Source: Streptomyces flaveolus
Lineage (GTDB): Bacteria > Actinomycetota > Actinomycetes > Streptomycetales > Streptomycetaceae
DNA: 64,000 bases
Assembly: GCF_000716535.1 (NCBI RefSeq)
Contig: NZ_JNWV01000019.1
Location: 155,352-219,351, forward strand
Direction of reading: 5' to 3'
Shown: positions 54,407-63,957 of the stretch, piece after piece
Layout: each line of letters opens with the position of its first letter
Numbering within the stretch: position 1 is the first letter of the stretch
The notes under the pieces: model-generated
Told to the model about the DNA's origin: nothing
The model's database searches: none
Seen by the model: the letters and a program-made list of their open reading frames with translations, nothing else
Program-made: the position numbers and the translations under genes

Positions 54407-55731
54407 CGCCGATGACCACCGAGGGGGAGAATCCGCGGGCAACGGCGCCACCGGCGACCCGGGCCACAGACGCCCGGCGGACCGCCCGGCGGGCCGTCGC
54501 CGGCCGGCTGTCCTGGGGGCTCGCCGACCAGGCGGCCTCCAGCATCAGCAACTTCGCGGTGGGTATCTACGTGGCCCGCTCGCTGGGGGTGACCGCGTTC
54601 GGCGCGTTCAGCCTCGCCTGGGTGACCTACGGCGTGGTGCTCAACGTCTCCCGCGGCCTGGCCACCGACCCTCTCGTGGTGCGTTTCAGCGGCGTGCCGG
54701 ACGCGTCCTGGCGCGGGGCGGTGGCCCGTTCGTCGGGTACCGCGCTCGGCGTGGGCGCCGCCATCGGCGCGGCGTGCCTGGCGGTCGGGCTCGGTCTCGG
54801 CGGCCGTGTGGGGCCCGCGTTCGCCTGCCTCGGCGTCCTGCTGCCGGGGCTGCTGCTGCAGGACGCCTGGCGGTTCTCGTTCTTCGCCGCCGGCACCGGG
54901 CGCAAGGCGTTCGTCAACGACCTCGTGTGGTGCGTCGCGCTCGTCCCGGCCATGGTCGTGGCGGCCCACGTGGGCACCGTGGCCGCGTTCGTGGTCGCCT
55001 GGGGAGCCTCCGCCGGGGTGGCCGCCGTGTTCGGCTGCTTCCAGTCCGGAATCCGGCCCGAGGTGAGCGGGGCACGCGAGTGGCTCCGCGAGCACCGCGA
55101 CCTCGGCTACCGGTACCTGGCCGAGAACACCTGCCTCAGCGGCGCGAGCCAGCTTCGGGCGTACGGGCTCGGCGCGATCGTCGGGGTCGGCGCGGTGGGC
55201 GCGGTGCGCGGTGCCGAACTCCTGATGGGCCCCTTCCTCGCCGTGCTGATGGGACTGTCGCTGGTGACCGTCCCGGAGGCGGCACGGGTGCTGCGGCAGG
55301 CCCCGCACCGCCTCGGCACGTTCTGCCTGCTGCTGGGCGGCGGGCAGGCCGTCGCCGCGCTGCTCTGGGGCGGGTCGCTGCTGCTGCTGCCGGAACGGCT
55401 CGGCGACCTCGTGCTGGGCGGCGTCTGGCACTCCGCCTCGCAGCTCATCGTGCCGATCACTCTCAGCGTCGCCGGTGCGGGCCTCGGCACCGGCGCCGCG
55501 GCCGGGCTGCGCGCGCTCGGCGCGGCCCGGCGCAGCCTGCGCTCGCAGCTGTTCGCCTCCGCCTGCTACGTCGGCGGCGGGCTCGGCGGGGCGGCCGTCG
55601 CGGGCACGGTCGGCTCGGCCTGGGGCGTCGCCGCCGCGACCGTCAGCGGCTCGGCCGTGTGGTGGCTGCACCTGCGGTCCGCCCTGCGCGAGCGCCACCA
55701 CGACTCCGTTCCCGAAGTGAGGACCCCATGA
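54403..55731 (+). CDS. Wzx-like polysaccharide flippase (MOP superfamily)
   Basis: This 442-aa protein has twelve or so TM helices and the typical flippase entry helix SWGLADQAASSISNFAVGIYVARSL-type pattern (about 36-60). It should flip the lipid-linked repeat unit across the membrane for Wzy. The cytosolic N-terminus (about 1-35) is basic and Pro/Ala rich. The gene is coupled to both neighbours by ATGA overlaps. Confidence 0.88.
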   Translation: MTPMTTEGENPRATAPPATRATDARRTARRAVAGRLSWGLADQAASSISNFAVGIYVARSLGVTAFGAFSLAWVTYGVVLNVSRGLATDPLVVRFSGVPDASWRGAVARSSGTALGVGAAIGAACLAVGLGLGGRVGPAFACLGVLLPGLLLQDAWRFSFFAAGTGRKAFVNDLVWCVALVPAMVVAAHVGTVAAFVVAWGASAGVAAVFGCFQSGIRPEVSGAREWLREHRDLGYRYLAENTCLSGASQLRAYGLGAIVGVGAVGAVRGAELLMGPFLAVLMGLSLVTVPEAARVLRQAPHRLGTFCLLLGGGQAVAALLWGGSLLLLPERLGDLVLGGVWHSASQLIVPITLSVAGAGLGTGAAAGLRALGAARRSLRSQLFASACYVGGGLGGAAVAGTVGSAWGVAAATVSGSAVWWLHLRSALRERHHDSVPEVRTP

Positions 55732-56675
55732 CCGACCGACCCAGGCTGAGCATCGGCCTGCCCGTCTACAACGGCGAGGAGTACCTGGCCGAGTCGCTCG
55801 ACGCCCTGCTCGGCCAGACCTACGAGGACTTCGAGCTGGTCATCTCCGACAACGCCTCGACCGACGGGACCGAGGACATCTGCCGCAAGTACGCCGCGCA
55901 GGACTCGCGCATCCGGTACCTCCGGCTGCCCCGGAACGTCGGCGCCACGCCGAACCACAACCACGTGTTCGCCGAGTGCCGCGGCGAGCTGTTCAAGTGG
56001 GCCTCGCACGACGACCTGTACGCCCGGGACCTGCTGCGGCGCTGCGTCGAGGCGCTGGACGAGCGGCCGCACGTGATCCTCGCGCACGCCGACCAGGCAG
56101 TCATCGACGGCGACGGCCAGGTGAAGGTCCCGTACGAGTACACGCTCGCCACGGCCTCGCCGCACGCGCCGGAGCGCTTCCGCAGCATGCTGTTCGAGCC
56201 CGGTGGCGACGACTTCTACGGGGTGATCCGGGCCGACGTGCTGCGCCGGGTGAAGCCGATGGACAGCTATCACCACGCGGACCGCACGTTCGTCGCCGAG
56301 ATCGGCCTGCACGGGCCCTTCCACCAGGTGCCGGAGCTGCTGTACTTCCGCCGCGACCACCCCACCCGCGCCGAGCGGGCGAACCCGTCCAAGCGCTCCC
56401 GGTGCGTCAACCTGGACCCGCGCCGGGCGGGCCCGCTGCACCCGACGCCCCGGCTGCTCGCCGAGTACGTCTGGGGTTTCGTCTCGGCGATCCGGCGGGC
56501 GCCGTTGTCCCCGGCCGACCGGCGCGAGTGCTACCGCCACCTGGCCGCGTGGATGGCCAGCCGGGCCCGGCCGGACGCCGGTGAACGGGTCGAGGACCGC
56601 GCCCCGGTCGACCCGGCCAAGCTCACCGTCTCCGTCGACGCCCTCGTCGCCGGCCGTGAGGGGAGGCGGGCATGA
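55728..56675 (+). CDS. Glycosyltransferase family 2 (GT-A fold)
   Basis: This 315-aa protein has RLSIGLPVYNGEEYL at the start, VISDNASTDGTEDICRKYA (donor site) and KWASHDDLYARDLL, which places Asp-Asp in the DxD metal-binding position. It ends with a charged tail and has no TM helix. It adds a sugar from a nucleotide donor to the growing lipid-linked unit. Confidence 0.92.
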   Translation: MTDRPRLSIGLPVYNGEEYLAESLDALLGQTYEDFELVISDNASTDGTEDICRKYAAQDSRIRYLRLPRNVGATPNHNHVFAECRGELFKWASHDDLYARDLLRRCVEALDERPHVILAHADQAVIDGDGQVKVPYEYTLATASPHAPERFRSMLFEPGGDDFYGVIRADVLRRVKPMDSYHHADRTFVAEIGLHGPFHQVPELLYFRRDHPTRAERANPSKRSRCVNLDPRRAGPLHPTPRLLAEYVWGFVSAIRRAPLSPADRRECYRHLAAWMASRARPDAGERVEDRAPVDPAKLTVSVDALVAGREGRRA

Positions 56676-57898
56676 AGGCCGCGCCGCGTGTGGGGGTGTT
56701 CGGCCTGCTCGGCTCCGGCAACCTCGGCAACGACGGGTCGCTGGAGGCCGTGCTCGGATACCTCCGCGCCGAGCACCCGGACGCGGTCGTGGACGCGCTG
56801 TGCGGCGGACCCGAGGTCGTCGCGGCCCGGTTCGGCATCCCCGCGACGCGGCTGCACTGGTACCGCGGGGAGTACCGGACCGCGTCGCGTGCGGGCGCGG
56901 TCGCGGCGAAGGGGCTGGGCAAACTCGTCGACGTCTTCCGCACCGCCGCCTGGGTGCGCCGGCACGACGTGGTGATCGTGCCGGGCATGGGCGTCCTGGA
57001 GGCCACGCTGCCACTGCGGCCGTGGGGCTTCCCGTACGCGCTGTTCCTGCTCTGCGCGACCGGCCGGCTGCTGCGCACCCGGGTCGCGCTGGTGAGCGTC
57101 GGCGCCGCCGAGATCGGCAACCGGCCGACCCGGGCCCTGGTGCGCTGGTCGGCGCGGCTGGCCGCGTACCGGTCGTACCGGGACGACCGGTCCCGCGACG
57201 CGATGCGGGCGATGGGCGTGGACACCGCGGGCGACGAGGTCTACCCGGACCTCGCGTTCGCCCTGCCGACGCCGGGGACGAGCGCGCCCTCGGGCTCGCC
57301 GGGCCCGGTCTGTGTCGGTGTCATGGACTTCCACGGAGGCAACGACGACCGCGCACGCGCCGAGGAGATCCACCGGCGCTACCTCGACGGGACGATCCGG
57401 TTCGTCCGCGCGCTGGCCGAGGAGGGCAGGCCGGTCCGGCTGATCACCGGCGACGAGTGCGACGCGCCGGTGGTCGCCGCGATCCTCGACGCGGTGGACT
57501 CGCCGCTGGTCACCGCTGCCGAGGCGTCCTCGCTGGCCGACCTGATGAAGGAGACGGCGGCTGCCGACACCGTGGTGGCGATCCGGTACCACAACCTGAT
57601 CTGCGCGCTGAAGGCCGGCACCCCGACCCTCGCCCTCAGCTATGCGGCGAAGAGCGACGCGCTCATGGACCGGATGGGCCTCGGCGCGTACTGCCACCCG
57701 GCCCGCGAGGTCGACGCCGACCGGCTGCTCCGGCAGTTCCGGGCGCTGGAGAAGCGATCGGCGGAGCTGCGGCGGATCCTCGCCGAGCGGAACCTGGCCG
57801 CCGCCCGGCGACTCGAGCACCAGTTCACCGCCTTGACCACGGCCCTGTTCCCGGCGACCGGCCACGCCGACATCCCAGCCCGGCAGGAGGCCCCATGA
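56672..57898 (+). CDS. Polysaccharide pyruvyl transferase family protein
   Basis: This 408-aa protein has the N-terminal GVFGLLGSGNLGNDGSL loop and the late AIRYHNLICALKAGTPTLAL motif that are typical of PEP-dependent ketal transferases. It is predicted to put a pyruvate ketal on a sugar of the repeat unit, giving the polymer extra negative charge. It overlaps both neighbours. Confidence 0.9.
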   Translation: MKAAPRVGVFGLLGSGNLGNDGSLEAVLGYLRAEHPDAVVDALCGGPEVVAARFGIPATRLHWYRGEYRTASRAGAVAAKGLGKLVDVFRTAAWVRRHDVVIVPGMGVLEATLPLRPWGFPYALFLLCATGRLLRTRVALVSVGAAEIGNRPTRALVRWSARLAAYRSYRDDRSRDAMRAMGVDTAGDEVYPDLAFALPTPGTSAPSGSPGPVCVGVMDFHGGNDDRARAEEIHRRYLDGTIRFVRALAEEGRPVRLITGDECDAPVVAAILDAVDSPLVTAAEASSLADLMKETAAADTVVAIRYHNLICALKAGTPTLALSYAAKSDALMDRMGLGAYCHPAREVDADRLLRQFRALEKRSAELRRILAERNLAAARRLEHQFTALTTALFPATGHADIPARQEAP

Positions 57899-58446
57899 AA
57901 GCGACCGAAGTCAAAAAGATCGCCGGCGCGTACCTGTTCGAACCGACGCCGTACGCCGACGAGCGCGGCTTCTTCTGCCGCACCTTCGACGCCGACGTGG
58001 TCCGCTCGGTGGGCGTCGACCCGAACGCCTTCGTCCAGGACAGCGTGTCCCGCTCGCTCCGGGGCGTGCTCCGCGGCCTGCACCTGCGCTCCGGCGCCGG
58101 CGAGGCCAAGCTGGTGCGGTGCTCGCACGGGAGGATCTTCGACGTCGTCGTGGACCTGCGGCCGGACTCGCCGACCTACCTGGGCCGCGCCTTCTTCGAA
58201 CTGTCGGGCGAGACGCAGGCGACCCTGTACGTCCCGGCGGGGTGCGCGCACGGCTTCCAGGCGCTCACCGGAACCGCCGACACCTCGTACCGGATCGACC
58301 GCCCGCACGATCCGGCCGAGGACGTGACCATCGCCTTCGACGACCCGGAGCTCGCCATTCCCTGGCCGCTGCCGGTCACATCGATGTCCCAGCGGGACCG
58401 GGAGGCGCCGAGCCTCGCCGAGGTCCTCAAGCGCACGGAAGGGTGA
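57895..58446 (+). CDS. dTDP-4-dehydrorhamnose 3,5-epimerase-like protein (RmlC family)
   Basis: This 183-aa cupin has the RmlC order: ERGFFCRTFDADVV, VQDSVSRSLRGVLRGLHL (His in the active site), KLVRCSHGRIFDVVVDLR, YVPAGCAHGFQAL. It epimerises carbons 3 and/or 5 of a 4-keto-6-deoxy sugar nucleotide. No rmlA, rmlB or rmlD is in the window, so it probably serves the C-methylated sugar made by the preceding genes, or partners encoded elsewhere. Confidence 0.92.
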   Translation: MKATEVKKIAGAYLFEPTPYADERGFFCRTFDADVVRSVGVDPNAFVQDSVSRSLRGVLRGLHLRSGAGEAKLVRCSHGRIFDVVVDLRPDSPTYLGRAFFELSGETQATLYVPAGCAHGFQALTGTADTSYRIDRPHDPAEDVTIAFDDPELAIPWPLPVTSMSQRDREAPSLAEVLKRTEG

Positions 58447-58453
58447 AGTCGGC

Positions 58454-59797
58454 TTGGACACCGAACACACCGGAGCGAACCCGGATTTGCTCCTGCCCCG
58501 GTCGCGGGCGGCGAACGAGCGGCTGCACGCCCTGATCCCCGGGGGCGCGCACACCTACGCCAAGGGCGACGACCAGTACCCCGAGAACCTGGCCCCGGTC
58601 ATCAGCCACGGCCGCGGTGCCCACGTGTGGGACATCGACGGCAACCGCTACGTCGAGTACGGCTCCGGGCTGCGTTCGGTCAGCCTCGGCCACGCCCACC
58701 CCCGCGTGACCGAGGCGGTGCGGCGGGAACTCGACCGCGGCAGCAACTTCGTCCGGCCGTCCGTGGTGGAACTGGAAGCGGCGGAACGCTTCCTGGCCAC
58801 GGTGCCGACCGCGGAGATGGTGAAGTTCGCGAAGAACGGCTCGGACGCCACCACCGCCGCGGTGCGCCTCGCCCGCGCCGCCACCGGACGCCCGCGGGTG
58901 GCGGTCTGCGCCGACCATCCGTTCTTCTCCGTCGACGACTGGTTCATCGGCACCACACCGATGTCCGCGGGCATCCCGGAGTCGACCAACGAGCTCACCG
59001 TGGCGTTCCCCTACGGCGACCTGGCCGCCACGGAGGAACTGCTCACCCGGTACCAGGGCGAGGTCGCCTGCCTGATCCTGGAACCCGCCACCCACACCGA
59101 GCCGCCGCCCGGGTACCTCGCCGGTCTGCGCGAACTGGCCGACCGGCACGGCTGCGTCCTGGTCTTCGACGAGATGATCACCGGCTTGCGCTGGTCCGAG
59201 GCGGGCGCCCAGGGCCTGTACGGCGTCGTCCCCGACCTCTCCACGTTCGGCAAGGCGCTGGGCAACGGGTTCGCCGTCTCCGCGCTGGCCGGGCGCCGCG
59301 AGCTGATGGAGCGGGGCGGGCTGCGTCACCCCGGCGACCGGGTGTTCCTGCTGTCCACCACGCACGGTGCGGAAACGCACTCGCTGGCCGCCGCGATGGC
59401 CGTGCTCACCACCTACGTCGAAGAGGGCGTCACCGCGCGGCTGCACGCGCTCGGCGAGCGGTTGGCCGCCGGTGTCCGCGCCGCCGCGGCCGGCATGGGC
59501 GTCGGCGACCACGTCGTCGTCCGGGGCCGGGCCAGCAACCTGGTCTTCGCCACCCTCGACGAGAAGGGGCAGCCGTCGCAGGAGTACCGCACCCTGTTCC
59601 TGCGCCGGCTCCTCGCGGGCGGGGTGCTGGCCCCGTCGTTCGTGGTGAGCAGCGCGCTCAGCGACGCCGACATCGACCACACCGTCGAGGTGGTGGCCCA
59701 GGCGTGTGCGGTGTACCGGAAGGCGCTGGACGCCGGTGACCCCACGCCCTGGCTGGGCGGGCGGCCGGTGAAGCCCGTGTTCCGCCGACTGGCCTGA
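58454..59797 (+). CDS. Class III (glutamate-1-semialdehyde aminomutase-like) aminotransferase
   Basis: This 447-aa PLP enzyme has LIPGGAHTYAKGDDQYP near the start, FAKNGSDATTAAVRLARAATG, VLVFDEMITGLRW, and STFGKALGNGF holding the PLP lysine. It resembles HemL but sits at the end of a sugar operon, so it more likely transaminates or shifts the amino group of a small aldehyde or keto sugar. The TTG start at 58454 is 7 bases after the previous stop. It is the last gene of the block. Confidence 0.88.
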   Translation: MDTEHTGANPDLLLPRSRAANERLHALIPGGAHTYAKGDDQYPENLAPVISHGRGAHVWDIDGNRYVEYGSGLRSVSLGHAHPRVTEAVRRELDRGSNFVRPSVVELEAAERFLATVPTAEMVKFAKNGSDATTAAVRLARAATGRPRVAVCADHPFFSVDDWFIGTTPMSAGIPESTNELTVAFPYGDLAATEELLTRYQGEVACLILEPATHTEPPPGYLAGLRELADRHGCVLVFDEMITGLRWSEAGAQGLYGVVPDLSTFGKALGNGFAVSALAGRRELMERGGLRHPGDRVFLLSTTHGAETHSLAAAMAVLTTYVEEGVTARLHALGERLAAGVRAAAAGMGVGDHVVVRGRASNLVFATLDEKGQPSQEYRTLFLRRLLAGGVLAPSFVVSSALSDADIDHTVEVVAQACAVYRKALDAGDPTPWLGGRPVKPVFRRLA

Positions 59798-59804
59798 CGT
59801 GGCG

Positions 59805-60524
59805 TCAGCCGCCGTCTCGCCGGCCGGCGCCGGCCGCCCGCCCGGCCAGCCGGTCGGCCGTGCGGTCGACCAGCCACGCGGTCACCGGTACCACCGCCAG
59901 CGCGGTGCACCAGCCGCCGAGCGCGTCGGTCGGGTAGTGCGCGCTCAGGGCGACCTCCGCCCAGCCCATGGCGGCGCCCGCCAGCAGCGCCGCGGCGAGC
60001 ACGAGTGACGCGCCGGCCGTCCTGCCGAGGCCGGGCCGGCCGGCCGCGAGCAGTGCCACCGCGTAGGCGAGCGCGGTGGCGAAGGCGGTGTGCCCGCTCG
60101 GGTAGGACAGGTTGTCGTCGCCGTGGATGGTGCGTCCCACCACGTGCTTGAGCAGCGTCACCGTCCCTACGGCCACACCGACGCCGGCGACGACGAGCAC
60201 CGCCCCCCGAGGACGCCGCAGCAGCAGGCAGCCGGTCACGGTGGCCACGACCAGCATCACCGCTCCCACGGGCTCCCCCAGGAAGTCCATGGTCAGGGCG
60301 GCGTACCGCCACGGCGGCCGCACACTGTCCGCCGTCGGCCGGACGAGCCACCTGTCCACCCTGCCGGGCTCGCCGTGACCGGCGTACAGGACCCCGAGCA
60401 CGACGACCACCAGCGCGGCGAGGACCGCGACCGGCCCGAGCGACACGCGCAGCGACGGGGGCAGCACCGCGGGCGCCGGCCGGCCGGTCCCACGCCCGGG
60501 CTGCTGCCGGTGCCAATCCCCCAC
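59805..60524 (-). CDS. PAP2 family phosphatase
   Basis: This 239-aa membrane protein has five to six TM helices and the three catalytic motifs of the family: KHVVGRTIHGDD, SYPSGHTAFATA and SAHYPTDALGG. It could dephosphorylate undecaprenyl diphosphate and so recycle carrier lipid for the EPS genes, with which it is convergent (7 bases between the stops). GTG 60524 is preferred over TTG 60527 because GGGGGG lies 7 bases upstream. Confidence 0.92.
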   Translation of the reverse strand: MGDWHRQQPGRGTGRPAPAVLPPSLRVSLGPVAVLAALVVVVLGVLYAGHGEPGRVDRWLVRPTADSVRPPWRYAALTMDFLGEPVGAVMLVVATVTGCLLLRRPRGAVLVVAGVGVAVGTVTLLKHVVGRTIHGDDNLSYPSGHTAFATALAYAVALLAAGRPGLGRTAGASLVLAAALLAGAAMGWAEVALSAHYPTDALGGWCTALAVVPVTAWLVDRTADRLAGRAAGAGRRDGG

Positions 60525-60620
60525 CAACGAGCCCCCCGTCGTGTCCGACCCCGGCCCGCGCGGGAGCCGTCGGCAACACTACCGCGCGGGACTCGGAGGG
60601 GGGATGGCACTGCGCGGGAC

Positions 60621-63113
60621 TCAGGAGTTGCTGAACGCGTCCCGCAGCCGCATCTCGTTGAAGCCGTTGCCGTCGTAGTCGTCCGAGTACGTCAGCGCGA
60701 GCCGGCCGGTCGAGGCCAGGGTCACGGCCGGGCCGCCCTGGCCGCCGCCGGTCACCACGTTCATCCGGTAGGCGGGGAGCCTGCCGGTCGTCGTGCCGTC
60801 CGCGTTGAAGCCGCGGGCCCACACGTCGTCCTTGCCCGCGTACACGGTCCCGCCGATGTTCACGTCGAAGGCCTCCTTCCACGCGACCACGAAGCTGCCG
60901 TCGTCGGCGACCGCGACATCGGCGACGTCCTGGTCGGAGATCGGCCGCTGGCCGTCGACGTACGGGCCGCTGCTGGTGCCGTCCTCGGTGGCCCGCTGCT
61001 CGGCCGCCGCGGCGCTGCCCGTCGCGGAGAAGACGCGGTCGTAGACCCGCTGCGGCCGCACCAGCGTGCCGGTGCCGGTGGTGTACTCGTCCGTCCACGC
61101 CACGACGAACCGGCCGTCGCCCGCCGACGCCACCGCGGGAACGGTCTGCTGCCCGTCGGTGAGGGAGTTGGCCACCTTGCGGGCCACGGCGAAGCCGCCC
61201 GAGGTGTTCAGCTTCGCGAGACCGATGTTGAGGCCGCCGTTGCCGTCCGCGTCCTCTTCCCAGACGATCGCGGTGTTCCCGGCGTCGTCGATCGCCGCGT
61301 CGGGGCGGCGGTTCGACCCGGCCGCACCCGAGTTGATCGTGCTGACCTGGACGTCCTGGTAGCGCAGCGTACCGGTCCCGGACCAGCTGCTCGCGTAGAC
61401 CTGGTTGAGCGTGGAGCCGTCGGCCGTGCTCTCCCAGGCGACGGTGTAGGAGCCGTCACCGGCCACCGCGACCGTCGGGCGCAGCTGGTCCCCGCTGCCC
61501 GAGGCGTGCGGGCGCGGCAGCGCGGTCACCGTGCCGTTCGGGGCCACCTTGACCACGGCGATGTCGGCGAACTTGTTGCCGTCGTCGTCCTTGGCCCACG
61601 CGACGATCGCGTTGCCCTGGTCGTCCACGCCGACGTCGGGCTTCTGGTGCGACCAGGTCGCGTTGCCGGCGGTGCCGCTGTTGCTCAGCAGCTTCTCGTT
61701 CCACAGCGGGACGCCGTCCTTGTACATGCGGATGTACACGTCGGTGCCCAGCTCGGTGTCCGAGGAGTCGTGCCGGTCGCCCTGCTCGTACACCACCGCG
61801 GTGTAGACGGACGAGGTGCCGCCGGAGGCGATGGCGCTGTAGTGCTGGTCGCCGTCGGTCTGGACGTTGACCCGCGAGTAGTGCTGGGAGGTCGAGCCGT
61901 ACTTCGAGGCGTCGATGTCGACCGCGCCCGAGCGCACCTTGTTGAAGTTGGCGACGTAGGCCTGGTAGACCGTCGGGTCGTCGATGCGCAGCAGGGTCTC
62001 GTCGTTCGTCTTCAGCGAGCCTGCGGTCCAGTTGTGGGAGCCCGTGTACACGTGCTGCACCTTGGTGCCGTCGGACTTCGTCCACTCCGTCAGCAGGTAC
62101 TTGGAGTGGGTGGTGCCGTGGTTGCAGGAGGCGGTCGCCGAGGACTTGTAGCGGCACCCTCCGGGGCGGTTGCCGTAGGCCGCGATGTCGAGGGCGGTCA
62201 GGTCGTTGACGCCGTCGTTGCCGCCGCCGTTGCTGAGGTCGCGGACGTTCGCGTCGACGCTGCACCCCTGGGACCGCTTCGCCTGGAGGGCGTCGTAGAC
62301 GGCCGGGCGGGTGGTCCGCTGGTCGAGCTCGGCGGCCGAGATCCTGATCTTCCCGTCGATCGAGCAGTCGACCTTGTCGATGAACGAGGCGAGGATGTCG
62401 GCGTTGCCGTAGTGGCTGGCGTCCGAGGCGGTGTCGCGGGGGAAGAAGAACGCCTCGACGGGAGAGCTCGGGTCACCGGTGGTGTAGTCGTACGTGGTGT
62501 GCGAGCTGTCGCCGGCGTGCTTGATCTGGTCGTTGAAGTGCGCGCGGTACCGGGAGGCGAGGGTCGCGTTGTTGGACACGACGACCGCGTTGTTGATCTC
62601 GCCGTCCTGGCCGCCCGCGAGGTTCTGCGAGCTCTGCCAGACCACGTTCGTGCGTCCGTCGGTGAGCGCGTCGAACACGATGTACTTGTCGTGGTCGATC
62701 GCGTTCGTGTCGCCCGAACCGTTGCCCAGACAACCGCGGGAGCACCAGGTGAGGCTGGAGTTGCCCGTCAGCGTCAGACTGTCCAGGTCGCTGCTGCCCC
62801 GGTTCGCGGACTCCGAGATGATGCGCAGCGTGACGCCACGGCTCTGGGCGGCGGTGAGCTTCGCCCGCAGAGTCGAGCTGCTGAACCAGTACATGCCCAT
62901 GTACAGCGTCGAGTTGGGCGCCGCGAGATCGATCAGGTCACCGACCGAGGTGTTGATCGAGGAGTCGTAGGTCGTGGGCGTGGGGTAGTTGAACACCGCG
63001 GTGTAGTTCCCGGAGACGACGGTCTCCGCGTGAGCGGTGGCCGGAGCGATCAGTGCCGCACCGAGGGCGAGGGGGGCGGCGAGTGCCGCCAAGCGCCGTA
63101 TCTGTCTGCCCAT
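60621..63113 (-). CDS. Secreted phospholipase D-like protein with beta-propeller-like repeats
   Basis: This 830-aa protein has a Sec signal peptide (about 1-29, ending TAHAE). The N-terminal half is PLD-like with two HKD-type sites: HDKYIVFD followed by SSQNLAG, and HSKYLLTE followed by GSHNWT. In the second, the last residue is Glu in place of Asp. Residues from about 420 to the end carry at least six repeats of the form DDxGNxIVAWxxDxxGN, which should build a beta-propeller. It is probably extracellular and acts on a phosphodiester, but the substrate is unknown. AGGGA precedes ATG 63113. Confidence 0.88.
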   Translation of the reverse strand: MGRQIRRLAALAAPLALGAALIAPATAHAETVVSGNYTAVFNYPTPTTYDSSINTSVGDLIDLAAPNSTLYMGMYWFSSSTLRAKLTAAQSRGVTLRIISESANRGSSDLDSLTLTGNSSLTWCSRGCLGNGSGDTNAIDHDKYIVFDALTDGRTNVVWQSSQNLAGGQDGEINNAVVVSNNATLASRYRAHFNDQIKHAGDSSHTTYDYTTGDPSSPVEAFFFPRDTASDASHYGNADILASFIDKVDCSIDGKIRISAAELDQRTTRPAVYDALQAKRSQGCSVDANVRDLSNGGGNDGVNDLTALDIAAYGNRPGGCRYKSSATASCNHGTTHSKYLLTEWTKSDGTKVQHVYTGSHNWTAGSLKTNDETLLRIDDPTVYQAYVANFNKVRSGAVDIDASKYGSTSQHYSRVNVQTDGDQHYSAIASGGTSSVYTAVVYEQGDRHDSSDTELGTDVYIRMYKDGVPLWNEKLLSNSGTAGNATWSHQKPDVGVDDQGNAIVAWAKDDDGNKFADIAVVKVAPNGTVTALPRPHASGSGDQLRPTVAVAGDGSYTVAWESTADGSTLNQVYASSWSGTGTLRYQDVQVSTINSGAAGSNRRPDAAIDDAGNTAIVWEEDADGNGGLNIGLAKLNTSGGFAVARKVANSLTDGQQTVPAVASAGDGRFVVAWTDEYTTGTGTLVRPQRVYDRVFSATGSAAAAEQRATEDGTSSGPYVDGQRPISDQDVADVAVADDGSFVVAWKEAFDVNIGGTVYAGKDDVWARGFNADGTTTGRLPAYRMNVVTGGGQGGPAVTLASTGRLALTYSDDYDGNGFNEMRLRDAFSNS

Positions 63114-63299
63114 CTGTTTCCCTTGCTTCACATGTGAGTTGAGGAAACGCCATCTTATGGCGCGCCTGTTCACGCTCTTGATCGCCGGTCGACAGGTCAG
63201 CGCGAGGTGCCTGGGACCCCATGGGTACCGGTGGGGAGTCATGAGGCGCGCAGCTCGATGCTCTCAAGGCCGCTGTCAGTCCACTCTGTGCGCCGGCGG

Positions 63300-63888
63300 C
63301 TACGCCGGATCCAGCACGGGCCTCGTGGGGAGCCCGCCGTTCTTCTCGCAGCGCAGTTCCTTGGCCATGGCCAGTGAGAAGGAGTGGGCCACGGTCGCGT
63401 AGGCGTCCTTCAACGCCTTGATGTCGCCCTCGGGTTCCTTCGGCATACCGCCGCGCTCCACGCCGATCACGATGTGGGCCGCTCCCGACGAGCCGGCCAA
63501 CTTGTCGCTCCTGCATGCGAACTGGACGTTCGCACTGTCCGCCGCCGCCAGGGCCCGCTCCCCCATCTTCAGAACGGTGAACTTCGGGGCGGGGGTGCCC
63601 GTCGGGGCGCCGTCGACCTTCCTCCAGGTGATTCTGAGCACGAAGTCCGGCGTGCCGATAGGCGTGTGAACACGGCAGGCGTCCCCGCGATACCGCTCGG
63701 GATCCCAGAATGCCTCGACAAGGTCCGCCGCGGCCCGCGCGACGGTGTATCTCTCCGCCGACGCCTCGAACCGCGACGACCCCGTCTCCGTCCCCTCCAC
63801 AGCCGGCGGCCCCGAGAAACAACGAGCCGGCCACGGCCACGGAGAAAAGTCCCCCGCGTGCCGACCTACGATTGATCACTGTCCGCAT
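63300..63888 (-). pseudogene. Lipoprotein gene with one-base frameshift
   Basis: From ATG 63888 the frame gives MRTVINRRSARGG and LFLGAAGC, a lipoprotein signal. After the lipobox this frame turns to low-quality sequence, while another frame continues cleanly as GTETGSSRFEASAERYT to the stop at 63300. The switch falls at a C4 run (63792-63795, G4 on the coding strand). Removing one G joins both parts into a protein of about 195 aa. It is either a sequencing error or a recent mutation. The C-terminal half alone is 166 aa from GTG 63800. Its function is unknown. Confidence 0.65.
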
Positions 63889-63957
63889 CCTCACGTGTCC
63901 TCGGTCACGTCCGCTGGAGTGGTGTATCGACGGCCACTCGGTGATCTCGTTTTGAGG

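Noticed and set aside
60090..63137. Plus-strand open frame of 1015 codons
   Set aside because: It is antisense to the PLD-like and PAP2 genes, which carry full catalytic motifs. The frame is Val/Gly/Arg low complexity.
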